The translations under genes and the position numbers were made by a program. A stretch of DNA of 64,000 nucleotides from Pycnopodia helianthoides (Eukaryota > Echinodermata > Asteroidea > Forcipulatida > Asteriidae). Under the pieces are notes generated by a model. It did no database searches. It was not told the DNA's origin and saw only the letters and a program-made list of their open reading frames with translations. The stretch is taken from positions 16,227,416 to 16,291,415 of the forward strand of contig CM063249.1 of NCBI GenBank assembly GCA_032158295.1, given 5' to 3'. Shown here one piece after another: positions 11,485 to 23,303 of this stretch (the stretch's first letter is position 1; every line of letters begins with the position of its first letter).

Positions 11485-14459
11485 AGGGTCATTCCGTGCC
11501 AACTCACCTGAAATTCAGAAAAATTTGGCAGGCTCCGTCTCAGATTTCGCTAATTTTTTTTAAAAACAATCCCCTGTGGGTGCCTTGAACACACACAACA
11601 TTTTAGAGTCCTACTCCTTGGCATTTCTGAGATACGACCCCCCCAAAATTAAGCCCCGCCCCTTCAAATTGATATTTTGTGTTTTTGAGCATTTTTAAAG
11701 GTCTATATCTACAAATGGAGAGAAGATATGGAGCTACAAATTAATTTACAGGGTATCTGGTATCCCATCAACTATAATCTACTGTCAAAAGTAGCACAGC
11801 TCATTTGCATATCAAGGGTTAGGTCTTTAAAAACCTACATTTTGGCATGCGCAATGACTTTTTGTCATTTTTGAGACCCCCTAGTGCCTATGTGAAATGT
11901 CCGATTGCTTTTATATTTCATTTGGGCATAAACTAGGTGCATATGTGTGACATATTATGAGGATAGACCAATCACACCTTTGATGGGTATTTGGCAGGGG
12001 TCTTAATATGCGTCCAACTTAAAAAAATGCCAAAAAACGCCGTTTTCAAGTGGTTTTTTGACAACGTTGGACATTACTGACAGATTTACCAATTTTTTCC
12101 TATAATACTTTGTACCCAGTCTACTTATGTAAAAAAAAAAAAAAAAAGGTTTTTGTACTCCATGGTCAGATTTTTATTTAAGTACACCTAGTATTTTGCA
12201 CTTGTAATGACTTTTTGTCATTTTTGAGACCCCCCCCCTAGTGCCTATGTGAAATGTCCAATTGCTTTTATATTTCATTTGGTTATAAACTGGTTGCATA
12301 TGTGTGAGCTGATATAAGGATAGACCAATCCAACCTTTGATGGATATTTGGCAGGGGTCTGAACAAGTGTGCGACTGTAAAAATGCCCCAAATTGCCGTT
12401 TTCAAGTGATTGATTGACATTATGACAACGTGGGACATTACTGACAGATTTACCAATTTTTCCCAATAATACTTTATATCCAGTCTACTTATGTGAGAAG
12501 GAAAAAAATGGTGTCTTTACTCCTTCATGTAAAAAAAAATTGTGAATATGCTTAGACTAACGTTTTTGCTGTGTTATGTAATTTAGGCCATTATGCACTG
12601 TGGTGCTGTTTGTTCCTTGAGATTCTGAGATTATGTCCACAGAACATCTCCACTTTAAAAGTCTTGTGTTCTCTTCAGTTAAGACAGTCGTTTGAAGAAG
12701 ACCAACTTTTCTGCAGTATACCTGTTCATGGCAATCCTCCTTCAAAGCTGCACCAATGCTGCATGCAGGGATTGATCTTTCCTGAACGTTGACGCCATCA
12801 TCATGGAGCAAGAACTTGCTGAAGTTGTCACTTCTAAAAACGTATCATTCTGTATTTCATCAGTGTTCACTTTTCCTTCCTTCAAAAAGTGGTTGCATAC
12901 AACACTTACAGCTTGTTTTGGAGAACCACTTTATTTACAAAAAGAGTGACCTTGTATATTCCAGGGTCTTCTGGCAGGCAAGATACTACTACAGAAATTC
13001 AAGACTTATAAAAATAACTGCTGAACAAGTTGTGGGTCGTGTACACCACATGCCTGGCTCTGTTGCTCTTTTGTGAACTTGTAATGTCACCCACACGTTA
13101 CATGGTCTATAGATAGGGGGAAATTTAAGGGGACGTGGGGGATTAACCCACCAGTGACAAGGTCAAAGACTGGACCAATAAATCAGACAATAGACTCTTG
13201 TGCTTGTGGTCAGTTGTTTATCTTTGTATTTCACAGTGTTAACTGATACTAGAATGCCAATGTGTTTCTCTACTGTAAGGCTGCTGACTCTAATTTTGTT
13301 TGCTAGTCAAACTTTTTCAATGTTGACTCACAATAGTAACAACACTCTCAGTCTCAGTGAGCCTAAATTGCATAACACAGCAAAAACGTTAGTCTAAGCA
13401 TATTCACAATTTTTTTTACATGAAGGAGTAAAGAAACCATTTTTTTCCTTCTCACATAAGTAGACTGGATATGAAGTATTATTGGGAAAAATTGGTAAAT
13501 CCGTCAGTAATGTCCCACGTTGTCATAATGTCAAATAATCACTTGAAATCGGCAATTTGGGGCATTTTTACAGTCGCACACATGTTCAGACCCCTGCCAA
13601 ATATCCATCAAAGGTTGGATTGGTCTATCCTTATATCAGCTCACACATATGCAACCAGTTTATAACCAAATGAAATATAAAAGCAATCGGACATTTCACA
13701 TAGGCACTAGGGGGGTCTCAAAAATGACAAAAAGTCATTACAAGTGCAAAATACTAGGTGTACTTAAATAAAAATCTGACCATGGAGTACAAAAACCTTT
13801 TTTTTTTTTTTTTTACATAAGTAGACTGGGTACAAAGTATTATAGGAAAAAATTGGTAAATCTGTCAGTAATGTCCCACGTTGTCAAAAAACCACTTGAA
13901 AACGGCGTTTTTGGCATTTTTTAAGTTGGACGCATATTAAGACCCCTGCCAAATACCCATCAAAGGTGTGATTGGTCTATCCTCATAATATGTCACACAT
14001 ATGCACCTAGTTTATGCCCAAATGAAATATAAAAGCAATCGGACATTTCACATAGGCACTAGGGGGTCTCAAAAATGACAAAAAGTCATTGCGCATGCCA
14101 AAATGTAGGTTTTTAAAGACCTAACCCTTGATATGCAAATGAGCTGTGCTACTTTTGACAGTAGATTATAGTTGATGGGATACCAGATACCCTGTAAATT
14201 AATTTGTAGCTCCATATCTTCTCTCTATTTGTAGATATAGGCCTTTAAAAATGCTCAAAAACACAAAATATCAATTTGAAGGGGCGGGGCTTAATTTTTG
14301 AAATATTTTTTTTTTAATTATCTCAGAAATGCCAAGGAGTAGGACTCTAAAATTTTGTGTGTGTTCAAGGCACCCATAGGGGAGTGTTTTAAAAAAAAAT
14401 TAGCGAAATCTGAGACGGAGCCTGCCGACCCATCAGGTGAGTTGGCACGGAATGACCCT
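11485..14459. mobile_element. Long-inverted-repeat (foldback) element, ~2.97 kb
   Basis: The sequence from 11485 (AGGGTCATTCCGTGCCAACT...) through about 12589 is repeated in reverse complement at 13361-14459, giving arms of about 1.1 kb around a unique 770-bp core. The arms differ by scattered substitutions and small indels, including homopolymer length. The core (12590-13360) has short open frames on both strands but no transposase was recognised, so the element looks non-autonomous. A clear target-site duplication is not visible. Each arm itself contains an internal diverged direct repeat; the phrase around TGACTTTTTGTCATTTTTGAGACC appears twice per arm. Confidence 0.9.
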
Positions 14460-17400
14460 AAAACCTGTTAAGTTTGCTTGCATACTGCTACTTTTACACA
14501 AAAAGTGCAGCGGTAGGCCATTTACCACTTTCAAACAGGTACGCCTTGCTGAATTGTGACCCAGGAAAATAATGTAACGTTGTTGATCTTTTTGAGTAAC
14601 TAGAACGTACATCTTGTTTCGTCCCAACAGTAAAACATTTAACAATGGAGCATTGCGAAGAGTAAAAAGATCAACTATGCTTTAATACATTGACATTTTT
14701 ATAGGCCTATATGGATTCCTTGGATTAATCATTTTTGCACGAGCGTTCCAACTCGTGACAAAACCTGTTACCACGGGGCCTCAACAGCGACCTCTATCGC
14801 GGCTAAAATTTCAGAGAACATGGAAAGTAACACTGCATGATGAATATTACATTTTCTTTGGCAGCATTCATGTGACAACAATAATTTAACAAAACATATC
14901 AAAAGGCGAACTTGTTTTTGCAAAGCAAGGTTGCTTACCAAATTGACAGTTCAATGACATATGACCAAATTGATGTCCGGTGCATGGACTCGGACAAAAG
15001 TCAAACCAAAACAGAAAAATGCTAAGCATTATTTCTGCTCAACAAATTGCACCCTTGGGACGCAAAAATGAGCAGACTAAGATTTGAACTTCGAGAACAC
15101 GTATTTATTAACATAATACGCTGTGAGGAATTAATCAACCGTTTAATAATAACTTAACAAAAAGTACATACAAATCCGCACAACACACACTGTGCCCAAC
15201 TGTGATCACCAAAGTCTTGCTAATTTGCGCAGGCGCCCGTGAGGTTCCTCCTAACATGCGCACGACGGGGGCGCTCACCCCTGGGGACAACCCTCCCTCC
15301 CCGGGGATTGATTAACACCATAATGAACAGGGTGGGGAATATGTCAGTTCATAACGTGTAGATGGGATGAAAGTGAACTGGACGTGACGAAGGAAAGATA
15401 AATCGTTTGTAATTTTTAACCAATCTGCCACTCAGGGGTGAGCACTCTCACCTGAATGTCTTCCTGTAGAATGAGATAAGCTAAGTCACATGGGGACCGG
15501 GGGAGGGTTAAGGCAGGCTGGCAGGGTATACTTTTGGTAATCGTCAAAGACCAGTATCCTCACTTGGTGTATCCCAACATATACACAACATACCAAAAAA
15601 AAAAAAAACCTTAGAAAATTTGGGCTCTAATGGTCATCGAAGTTGCAAGAAAATGTTGAAAGAAAAACACCCTGTTGCATAGAATTGTGTGCTTTCAAAT
15701 GCATGACAAATGCTACACGCCTAAAGCCTTTTCGTAGATTCAAATATTTTAGTGAGAAAAGTAATTACCTCTTTCTCAAAACCTACACTACTTCAGAGGG
15801 AGTACTTTGTATATGTGAATTTATCAAACCAGTCAAAATTTGATTGACTAACGTTGTTGTTGTTGTAGTTTGTATTTTTCTTTCTTAATTTTTTTGCCAA
15901 TAAAAAAACGGTGCTCATAACTATTATAGAAGTTCTCTGGATTAATTCAAGCTATTGCCAAAATAACATCCTGAAAACAGATCATTAAGTCATGGCTTAT
16001 GAAGAATGGGTTAATACTGTGATATTAAACCGGTCGGAATTTGATTGGCCAATTATCGTGGTTGTTGATGTTGTTGTTTAGTTGTTTTCGTTTTTGCTTA
16101 TAAAACATGAGTGCTCAGAAACATATATTAAAAGTTATATGAATTTATTCCTCATGGCTAAAATAACACCATGATCGTAAAGTGATTGGATTATGACAAA
16201 AATTGTGCTAATGTTGTGGTTAGCATCGCCTTCTATTCAAAGCCCTTACGTCTATCACGGTACCATATGTCGTCTGCACCTCAACGGGATTTTAATTCCG
16301 CCATGACACACGACGGCTGTTGCCGCAAGTACGTTTAATCCACTGACAAATTGCAAGCATAAACCCACGAGGTGTGGAAACGTTATGCACTGAAACAGTC
16401 GTCGGAAAACATTCGAAAACAACAGTGGAAGTCTTTTGACGAGAAAAGCCGTGGTTATTTCTATGTGTCTGTTTGTTTTCCGAGGTTAAAAATAAAGTTT
16501 ATTTACCCAACTGCTGCGAAGTCACCGAGTCAAAATAATTTCGCGCCTTTAAATTTCATACTTGAACTGTGAGTAAAGGGGTCGTACGTATTGTCATATG
16601 AAGAACTTTCCAAAATAGAAAAAAGTGAGTTTATCCCCGGGTGTTTACTTAACGCCACAAGTTTTCATAATGCATAAAAACACCAAGGTGGATAAAAGTT
16701 CTGCCACGAACAGCTCTTGGAATCGTCCGCATCAACATGTACAGTGAACAAAGTATAATGTGACCTGTGTGGAGGGTTTTCGGCGTATGGACCGCGAGAA
16801 CGGGAGTGCGGATCCGGAGTTGATGCCGAAGGTTACCCCGGTCAGGTGGAGCTCGCCATAGCTGAAGGGTCGAAACGAGAACTTGGTCTCGAGACTTGGT
16901 AAGTTTTATGATACGCATGAAAATCGAATAGAAGGAGTTTCAACTCGCGAGGACGCTGAACTTCAAGGAGTAACAAGTTGGTACGTCAGGAAATTGGAGT
17001 GAGATTTTCCCTTAGTTACATGCTTATTTTGTTTACATTTTATTTACCTCAACACATATCACGTCTTAATGCTATGTCACACAAGACATTTTTTACAGGC
17101 AACTTGGAGGCAAACAACTGAACTGTGTACAAAAGGAACATAACAGCTGAAGCTGAAAAGTTGATAAAAAAACAGACAATCTCCATAAAATATCAGATTT
17201 AATGTTGTCTTCTATTGAGCTGTGTACAAATCGTGCCTGCAGGAAGTCCAGGCTCTGTGGCTCGTTTGTAAACATGTCACAAGTTTAATGGTCTATAAAG
17301 ATTGGCATAGTGGACAATTTGAAATAAAGTTTGCTTGAAATGCTGTAGGTTTTTGAGAGATGAGTAAAACAGTTAGCTTTGATCTCTCGAGTCAAAGCCC

Positions 17401-17974
17401 GATGCTTGAAAACAGTGGAAGTTAGGTTTTTTCCTCACTATATTTTCTCGTGCCTCCCAATGACCGAATGAGCTTAAACTTTCACAGGTTTGTTATCACA
17501 TGAGGAGGGGGGGGGGGTCCCGTAAAGCGTTGTCCATGTGCTTTATAAGGGAAGTACATTATTGATTGAAACTATTTTCCCCTCTCTCAATAACTTCAAA
17601 ACCTACCTACACGTTGTGTTTAAAGCTCTTTTGATTGTTTTCCCTGCCATTTCGTCAGAATTAATGTTTTGAAGCATCTTAGTTTGTGATGAGTGAATTT
17701 TAACTGTAAGTTCGGTAGGAGATATTTCATTCATGCTAACAACACAGAATTAATAATGTATGTTTTTAGTTTGCAAGCATTATAAAAGTAAGTCCATTTT
17801 TGATACTGTTTGAAGCTATATCTGCTTCCCAACGGATACAGTAATCCCGTTCAATGTAAATGTTATAGCGGTGGATATTCTGCAGGACGTTTGCATAGCG
17901 GCATATACTACAGCATCAATATTGACCTACTGTGAATTAACACGCATAATCTTTTTGAGAGGAGGTCAGCCGTA
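14460..17974. other. Gene-free region with a diverged tandem duplication
   Basis: No gene was recognised. At 15828-16010 and 16030-16190 two diverged blocks share ATTTGATTG, a GTTGTTGTTG-type run, GTGCTCA and AAAATAACA in the same order. The 15563-15618 segment repeats 3517-3568. Everything else is AT-rich DNA with short random open frames. Confidence 0.55.
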
Positions 17975-18095
17975 GGCCGTTTTCGAAACCACGGCTTGCA
18001 TGGGCTTAGGCTCCGTCAGCTATTTATGAGACGTGCGCTTACTTATGGTAAGCCGGAGCCCAAGCTACCAATAAGCCGTGGTTTCGGAAAGGGCC
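17975..18095. mobile_element. Small inverted-repeat element
   Basis: Arms of about 40 bp, GGCCGTTTTCGAAACCACGG and its near complement CCGTGGTTTCGGAAAGGGCC, enclose a 40-50-bp centre. An inner pair GGCTCC/GGAGCC extends the stem. The size and form fit a MITE-like element; only one copy was found in the window. Confidence 0.7.
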
Positions 18096-21000
18096 ATACA
18101 CCTTGATAATGCAAGTGACCGTATTTCTTACCGCGTAGAGCGCTTTCAACGGCAAATTTCCTTGTTTCACAACTACATTTTTATTTTATTTACAGGCGTA
18201 CGTTGTTTTCTTGTTTCAATGGCCAATAAATAATAATAACAACAACAACAATGAAAACAACAACAACAGTTCGTTGTTTTGTGTTTGCATTACGTCAATC
18301 TGTTTCACCTAACTCCCTTCCACGGTCATAGCTACCTCGAATTACAATACGCATGGAGACATAAAACCCATAAAGGTTAATTTCGAGGTTTGTTTTTGTT
18401 ATAATCGTTACTTTTTGCGACTACAGGGATCTGTTTTGTTTTTGTGCTGAGAGATAAATAATTCGACAGCGATCCATTTAATCCTCTTCATTATAGTTCA
18501 TGTTAAGATTTTCTGCTTCACTTAAATTCCATTCCCGCCATTGATAAAAATGTATTAAAATTAAGAAAGATAGTCAAAAAACAGTTACAAAATCAACCAA
18601 AATTGACTTCTGAAATGATTCAGTATGTAACAGCTTTACCCATTCGAATCAACAGGGATATAATACTTCGCCCAAAATAGTTTAGGGGATTACAAATGTT
18701 GCCCCTACCCGCTTTATAGTGATGATATAATGACCAACCTAACTGGATACTTTAAGCACACGCCCAGCTGGTGTGGAAACAGTTGTCACACTTTGGCATT
18801 TAAGACACTGATCGCGTTTCAATATAATATGCCCGTGATATTTGATTACCGGCGGCCACATTCTTTTGGGGAGGCCAGAAACAAGGCTGCAAGCTCTCCA
18901 ACCGAATCATCAACAACAAAATCCTCGTTCTCAAGGGGATTCAACTATCACTGATTTTCAGAGAGTTAAAGAATTTGTTTAGAAGAAGAAATCAGCTTGG
19001 GAGTTTTGGCTGCTTGTTAACAAAGAGGCATCCACGAAACTGCAGGTACGTGATCTACTTTATCAAACTGTTCTTCATCATGTGTCAAGAAAGAACCTTC
19101 GGAACAACAACATTATTTTTTGGATCGAAACCCGTTGCCCTCGACTGAGAGGAGAAATTTTGACCGGCCTGTTTTTTTTTGTTCTGTGGCAAACTGAAAG
19201 CAAAGGAGCTGTAACAAGTTGTTCCTTTTTTCTACACAAGTTAACTTTTTTGAAATCATGTTTGAAGGACTTAAAATAAAGATTGATCTTGCGCTTAATG
19301 TATTTGGTTCAAGCTGTTTAAAACTTCAAGTGCAGTAGAATGCCTAATTGCAAATGCCTGCCACTATCGCTTTTTTTAAACATACATTAAACTATGCGAT
19401 TTCATTTTCAAAAGATAGGAAACAACAAGAATAGTGTTTCGAAAAATATTTAATGACTTCTGTTTGTTTTCCATTCACAAGGCAAACAAAATTGGCTCGT
19501 TTTCAAATTGAAAATAAAAACTTGATACATTTCTTGGAACTATACGTAACTAAACGCTGGTCGGCATTCGCTATAATACAGTAACAAATTTAAGAGATAA
19601 TTTTCGTTCAATAAACAAAAAAAAAATGGTTATTGGGTAGAACAATTTTTAACAAGATAGTCTCCTTTACATACAAATCATTACTTCACGAAAAAAAATC
19701 CAAATATATATTTTTTCCATAATAGGCCCTGCTCGTCTGAGCTTTCTGAAGCTCGAAATATTGTTTTTGGTTTTCTAAATAAAAACTACACATCATACAA
19801 TGAGTTGTGTTAAGATATTAAATACAAATGTTTTCAATAAATTCCATGTACTCAGATTAAATTTACTGCAAGCAAGTATGTTATCCAATATTCGGACTTT
19901 AGGCTCATGCAGTAAACGATTAAATGTCTAAAATCAACTTTGGTTGTAGGCGTTTGGGCGTCTTTTTATGGTTGATTTATAGTAATAACAAAAACGATGT
20001 GTCAAGTCAGCAGCAGGTAACTCGAGACATCATCGCAGACGTTTTAGGCACAATACCTCGTAGACGAGTAATAGTTCAACGCCGCAGGACGTATTTGTTA
20101 GCCATCACATTACATCAAAGCTTAATGACCATAACGATGTGTTCCACGGCAAGGCGCGAGATCCAATTAATTGTTAACCTTTGATATTATTTATATATAC
20201 ACGCAAAACTTGAGTTGGGCTTTTCGCCGTGCCGTACGTGATGGCGATGCCTGATTGCAATTTCATTACGGGGGGACCGGGAATTCCAGTCCGGCGGGTC
20301 GTCCCGAGTTAGCACGCGGGGCTCGCTGCGGCGTCACGGCGCCGACGGTGTGATGGTGTACGCTCGGTGAACTTTCGGCGCCCACACGGTTTTACTCTTG
20401 TTTATAGTATACTGGATATGATCCACGCTGATTGGAAATGCTGCGCTGTCAATATTTTGTTGTTATGGTTGTTATTGTATGATCGCACATTACGGTTTCC
20501 AACGCCCCTCCCCCTACAAAAAGGACCTCCAAATATTGGTTTTATGAAACAATCATTAAGGCATTTATTCGAAATACGCTACATATTTTTGCTCGAATTT
20601 CGTCATACAACAAACCATTACATTGGAACGATTGGTAAATCTTAAAAACAATGCCTGGTTGGTCCTGGTACATAACACGCTGATAAAGTTATACAATATA
20701 AGTTTCTCTGGCCATATAACCATAGATGAGGCACTCGTTGGAAAGATCACAAGAAACGGATCTTCACGTCTTGCCGAGGGGTGGCGCCCCGGGCCGTCTA
20801 ATTCCCACTATTGGGTCATACAATGATCATAAATCGAATTTAAATAGGCAACAATCTTTTTGCCACGGGTTACCCTCCAGAGGAGAATTTTGTGACAGTG
20901 ATAAGGGGTCAAAAACTGTGAACCAGTTGGGATTTACTTTCACAAACTCCCGGTAGGATTGCATTGACACTGCCGCTACAGGGGCATTCTTGTTTTGAGT

Positions 21001-22700
21001 TTTTTTGTTCACGGGGCATGAGCTGAATAGGGAACTCGAAGTGCACTCCAACTGGAATAGCAAACACTCTAAAAGAACACCACCGCGGGGGACTATATAT
21101 TCCTTTCAAAACGGAGCTTAATTTTTTTCTCCCCCTTTTCACGAGTTCATACTCTCTGGTATTATATCCCAAGTCACATGTCAGATTAAGGAGTTGGAAA
21201 TGAATTCCTTTTTTTTCTTGTTGTGTCATTTTTTTTAAGGGGGACGTCAGTCTAGGTTTAGCTCAAACTTGTCAATTCACATTTTGCGAGTTTTATTCAG
21301 TTGTATATTCCTACGATTGTGGGTTTCTGCATGCATACTTCAAACTGACAGCTGAAAAAGGGAGAAGTTAAAAACAAATTATATGGCATTGAAGGACATA
21401 CCCTCCGGCTATGAGCACTAAACATTCAAAACGAGTGAATGCCAAAAATTTGAGGCTTATTTTATTTTGTCGACAATTCAGGTTAATTATTCAAATCTTT
21501 GAAGTAAACATTTGACAGTTTGGGAGACAATCAAACTTGCCATTCAAGTTAAGGACTGGCATTGCTAATCTCCCTCGGTACTGAATGCATTTGGTTTGCT
21601 CTGGTCAGATACCACAATAGGGCCATGCAACGGAACGGTACTATACAACACAAAATAATTTCATACTCTATACAAAACAACATGTAATACCCTTGCTGTG
21701 ATACTCAATGGTTAAAGACCACTGGACATCACCTAAAGTATCCGTCTAAAAACAACCGGAAAGTGAACTAACTATCGGTGCACAATTTTTATCAAACTAG
21801 ATTAGAAGACACACATCGAACACCATAAGGACGACATTAAAACAAGGTCCCCTGCTCTACATATTGCAACGACCCTTGGTCTGTGAGGAGACCCACTTCC
21901 TTCGCTACGAAGTACCAGTCCTATCAATCTGTGAAACGTGCGTGCCAAAAAAACCCAAACTCAACGACAATAACTAGCATGTAAATCAACCCTGTCATAT
22001 CAAATCTTGTTCAACTGAGCCATAAATAAAATGTAACTCAAACTTTTAGTGAATTGTAAAGAAAACAACTAAATACATGTTCAAGTTATTTGACAAACGT
22101 GTCCAGTGATGTAGAGTTCGCATTCAGTCAGACTGTTACTTTGTGCTTTGGGACCCAGTAACCATGTGACACTTGCCTTTACAATGGACGGGTATGATGT
22201 GGCCCAGCCTGGAGTATTCAGTTTTTATTTTTTTTTCTTGGTTTATTTTCTCCTTGAGGCCGGGAAATGAAAGATTTTATGTCCTGATTCCGATGGGAAG
22301 CTACGTTCAGCGGTGGTAGGGACCGGGGCACATAAAATTATTTAGGAATAACTTTCATGTTCATTCTATAGCTCGTTGTATTTTTGAAAGATAATAATTT
22401 AAGTATTTACTAACAACATATTATGAGTATTTTTGACTTGCTATCAATGAGACTTATAGGTCATGTGGAATTTTTTCTTCTTCTTTAGCATGAAAGCACT
22501 CACTGGGCATCAGTGAAAATACTAATAATTTTTTCCCATCGCAATCTCTTAATGTATGTCACAGTGCCGTCTCGAAGATAATGCGTTGACTTAATGACAA
22601 CATGTTGTTTTGTACATGACTGTACAAAATGTATAAAATAATTTCTATCGCACCTTGCGGGCATTTTCTTAAGCCATTTAATAATTTCCTCTCTTCGAAA
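18096..22700. other. Gene-free region with a GC-rich island
   Basis: No gene was recognised. There is an AAC/ATT-type microsatellite near 18225-18270. At about 20225-20400 the composition switches abruptly to CpG-rich sequence and back again. Short open frames occur on both strands throughout, none matching a known family. Confidence 0.55.
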
Positions 22701-22749
22701 ACATCGGAATGTAAGTCCCCTTTTTATCCCAGTTCTAAACCCTAACCTC

Positions 22750-23065
22750 TCTCTTGATATCACAGAGAAAGTTGTGAGCCGTCCGTCATCCGTGCACCGC
22801 ATACCGACCAATGGGAGAGCAGAGTTGTGTCTATCACGCGCAACGCTGCCCACGTAGATCTCTCCAAGTCACACCCGCCCGGCCAACCGACCAAACCTCG
22901 CTCTACCCACCTCACCAGTGACACCGAACACCGAGCAGCTGCTACTGCACGAGCCCCGAATTCTCCGGCGAGACTTTCCCAGTGTCTTGAACTTTGCAGT
23001 CGGATTTATTACCCTGGAAATATTTTTTCTCGGATACTTTGTTCTCTCCGCGAAAAGGGGGTGAG
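22750..23065 (+). promoter_or_regulatory. Probable SBSPON promoter and 5' UTR
   Basis: GC content and CpG frequency rise just before the SBSPON start codon. A CCAAT box lies at 22808-22812 (GACCAATGGGAG). No convincing TATA element was seen at a suitable distance, which would fit a TATA-less promoter. The transcription start cannot be fixed from sequence alone. Confidence 0.5.
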
Positions 23066-23303
23066 ATGATTCCCCTGGTTTTGTTCTTCTGTCTGGCGTG
23101 GAGCCATCTTCTGCCGGTGGCGAGAGCGTCTTGCCGGGACGGGGGGCAGTTTGGAGGGGCGCTCTGCTGTCAAGGCAAGGATATAAACTGTGTGACGGAA
23201 GGCTACAGAGTGAACTCCGCTTACTACCACGATACTTGTTTTTGCGACGGGGCGTGTTCGGATAACAGCGACTGCTGCTCCGATTACGAATCTGCTTGCC
23301 CAG
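23066..23303 (+). CDS. SBSPON: SBSPON exon 1: signal peptide and somatomedin B domain
   Basis: 79 codons plus one base, ending G|GTAAGA. The mature domain begins near SCRDGG. Its ten cysteines follow the SBSPON spacing: C, CC, C, C, C, C, CC, C. The open frame extends upstream to a TTG at 22994, but nothing there resembles the family. Confidence 0.94.

Noticed and set aside
22994..23065. Upstream extension of the SBSPON start to a TTG at 22994
   Set aside because: Non-ATG start; the ATG at 23066 begins a clear signal peptide and the extension has no family counterpart.
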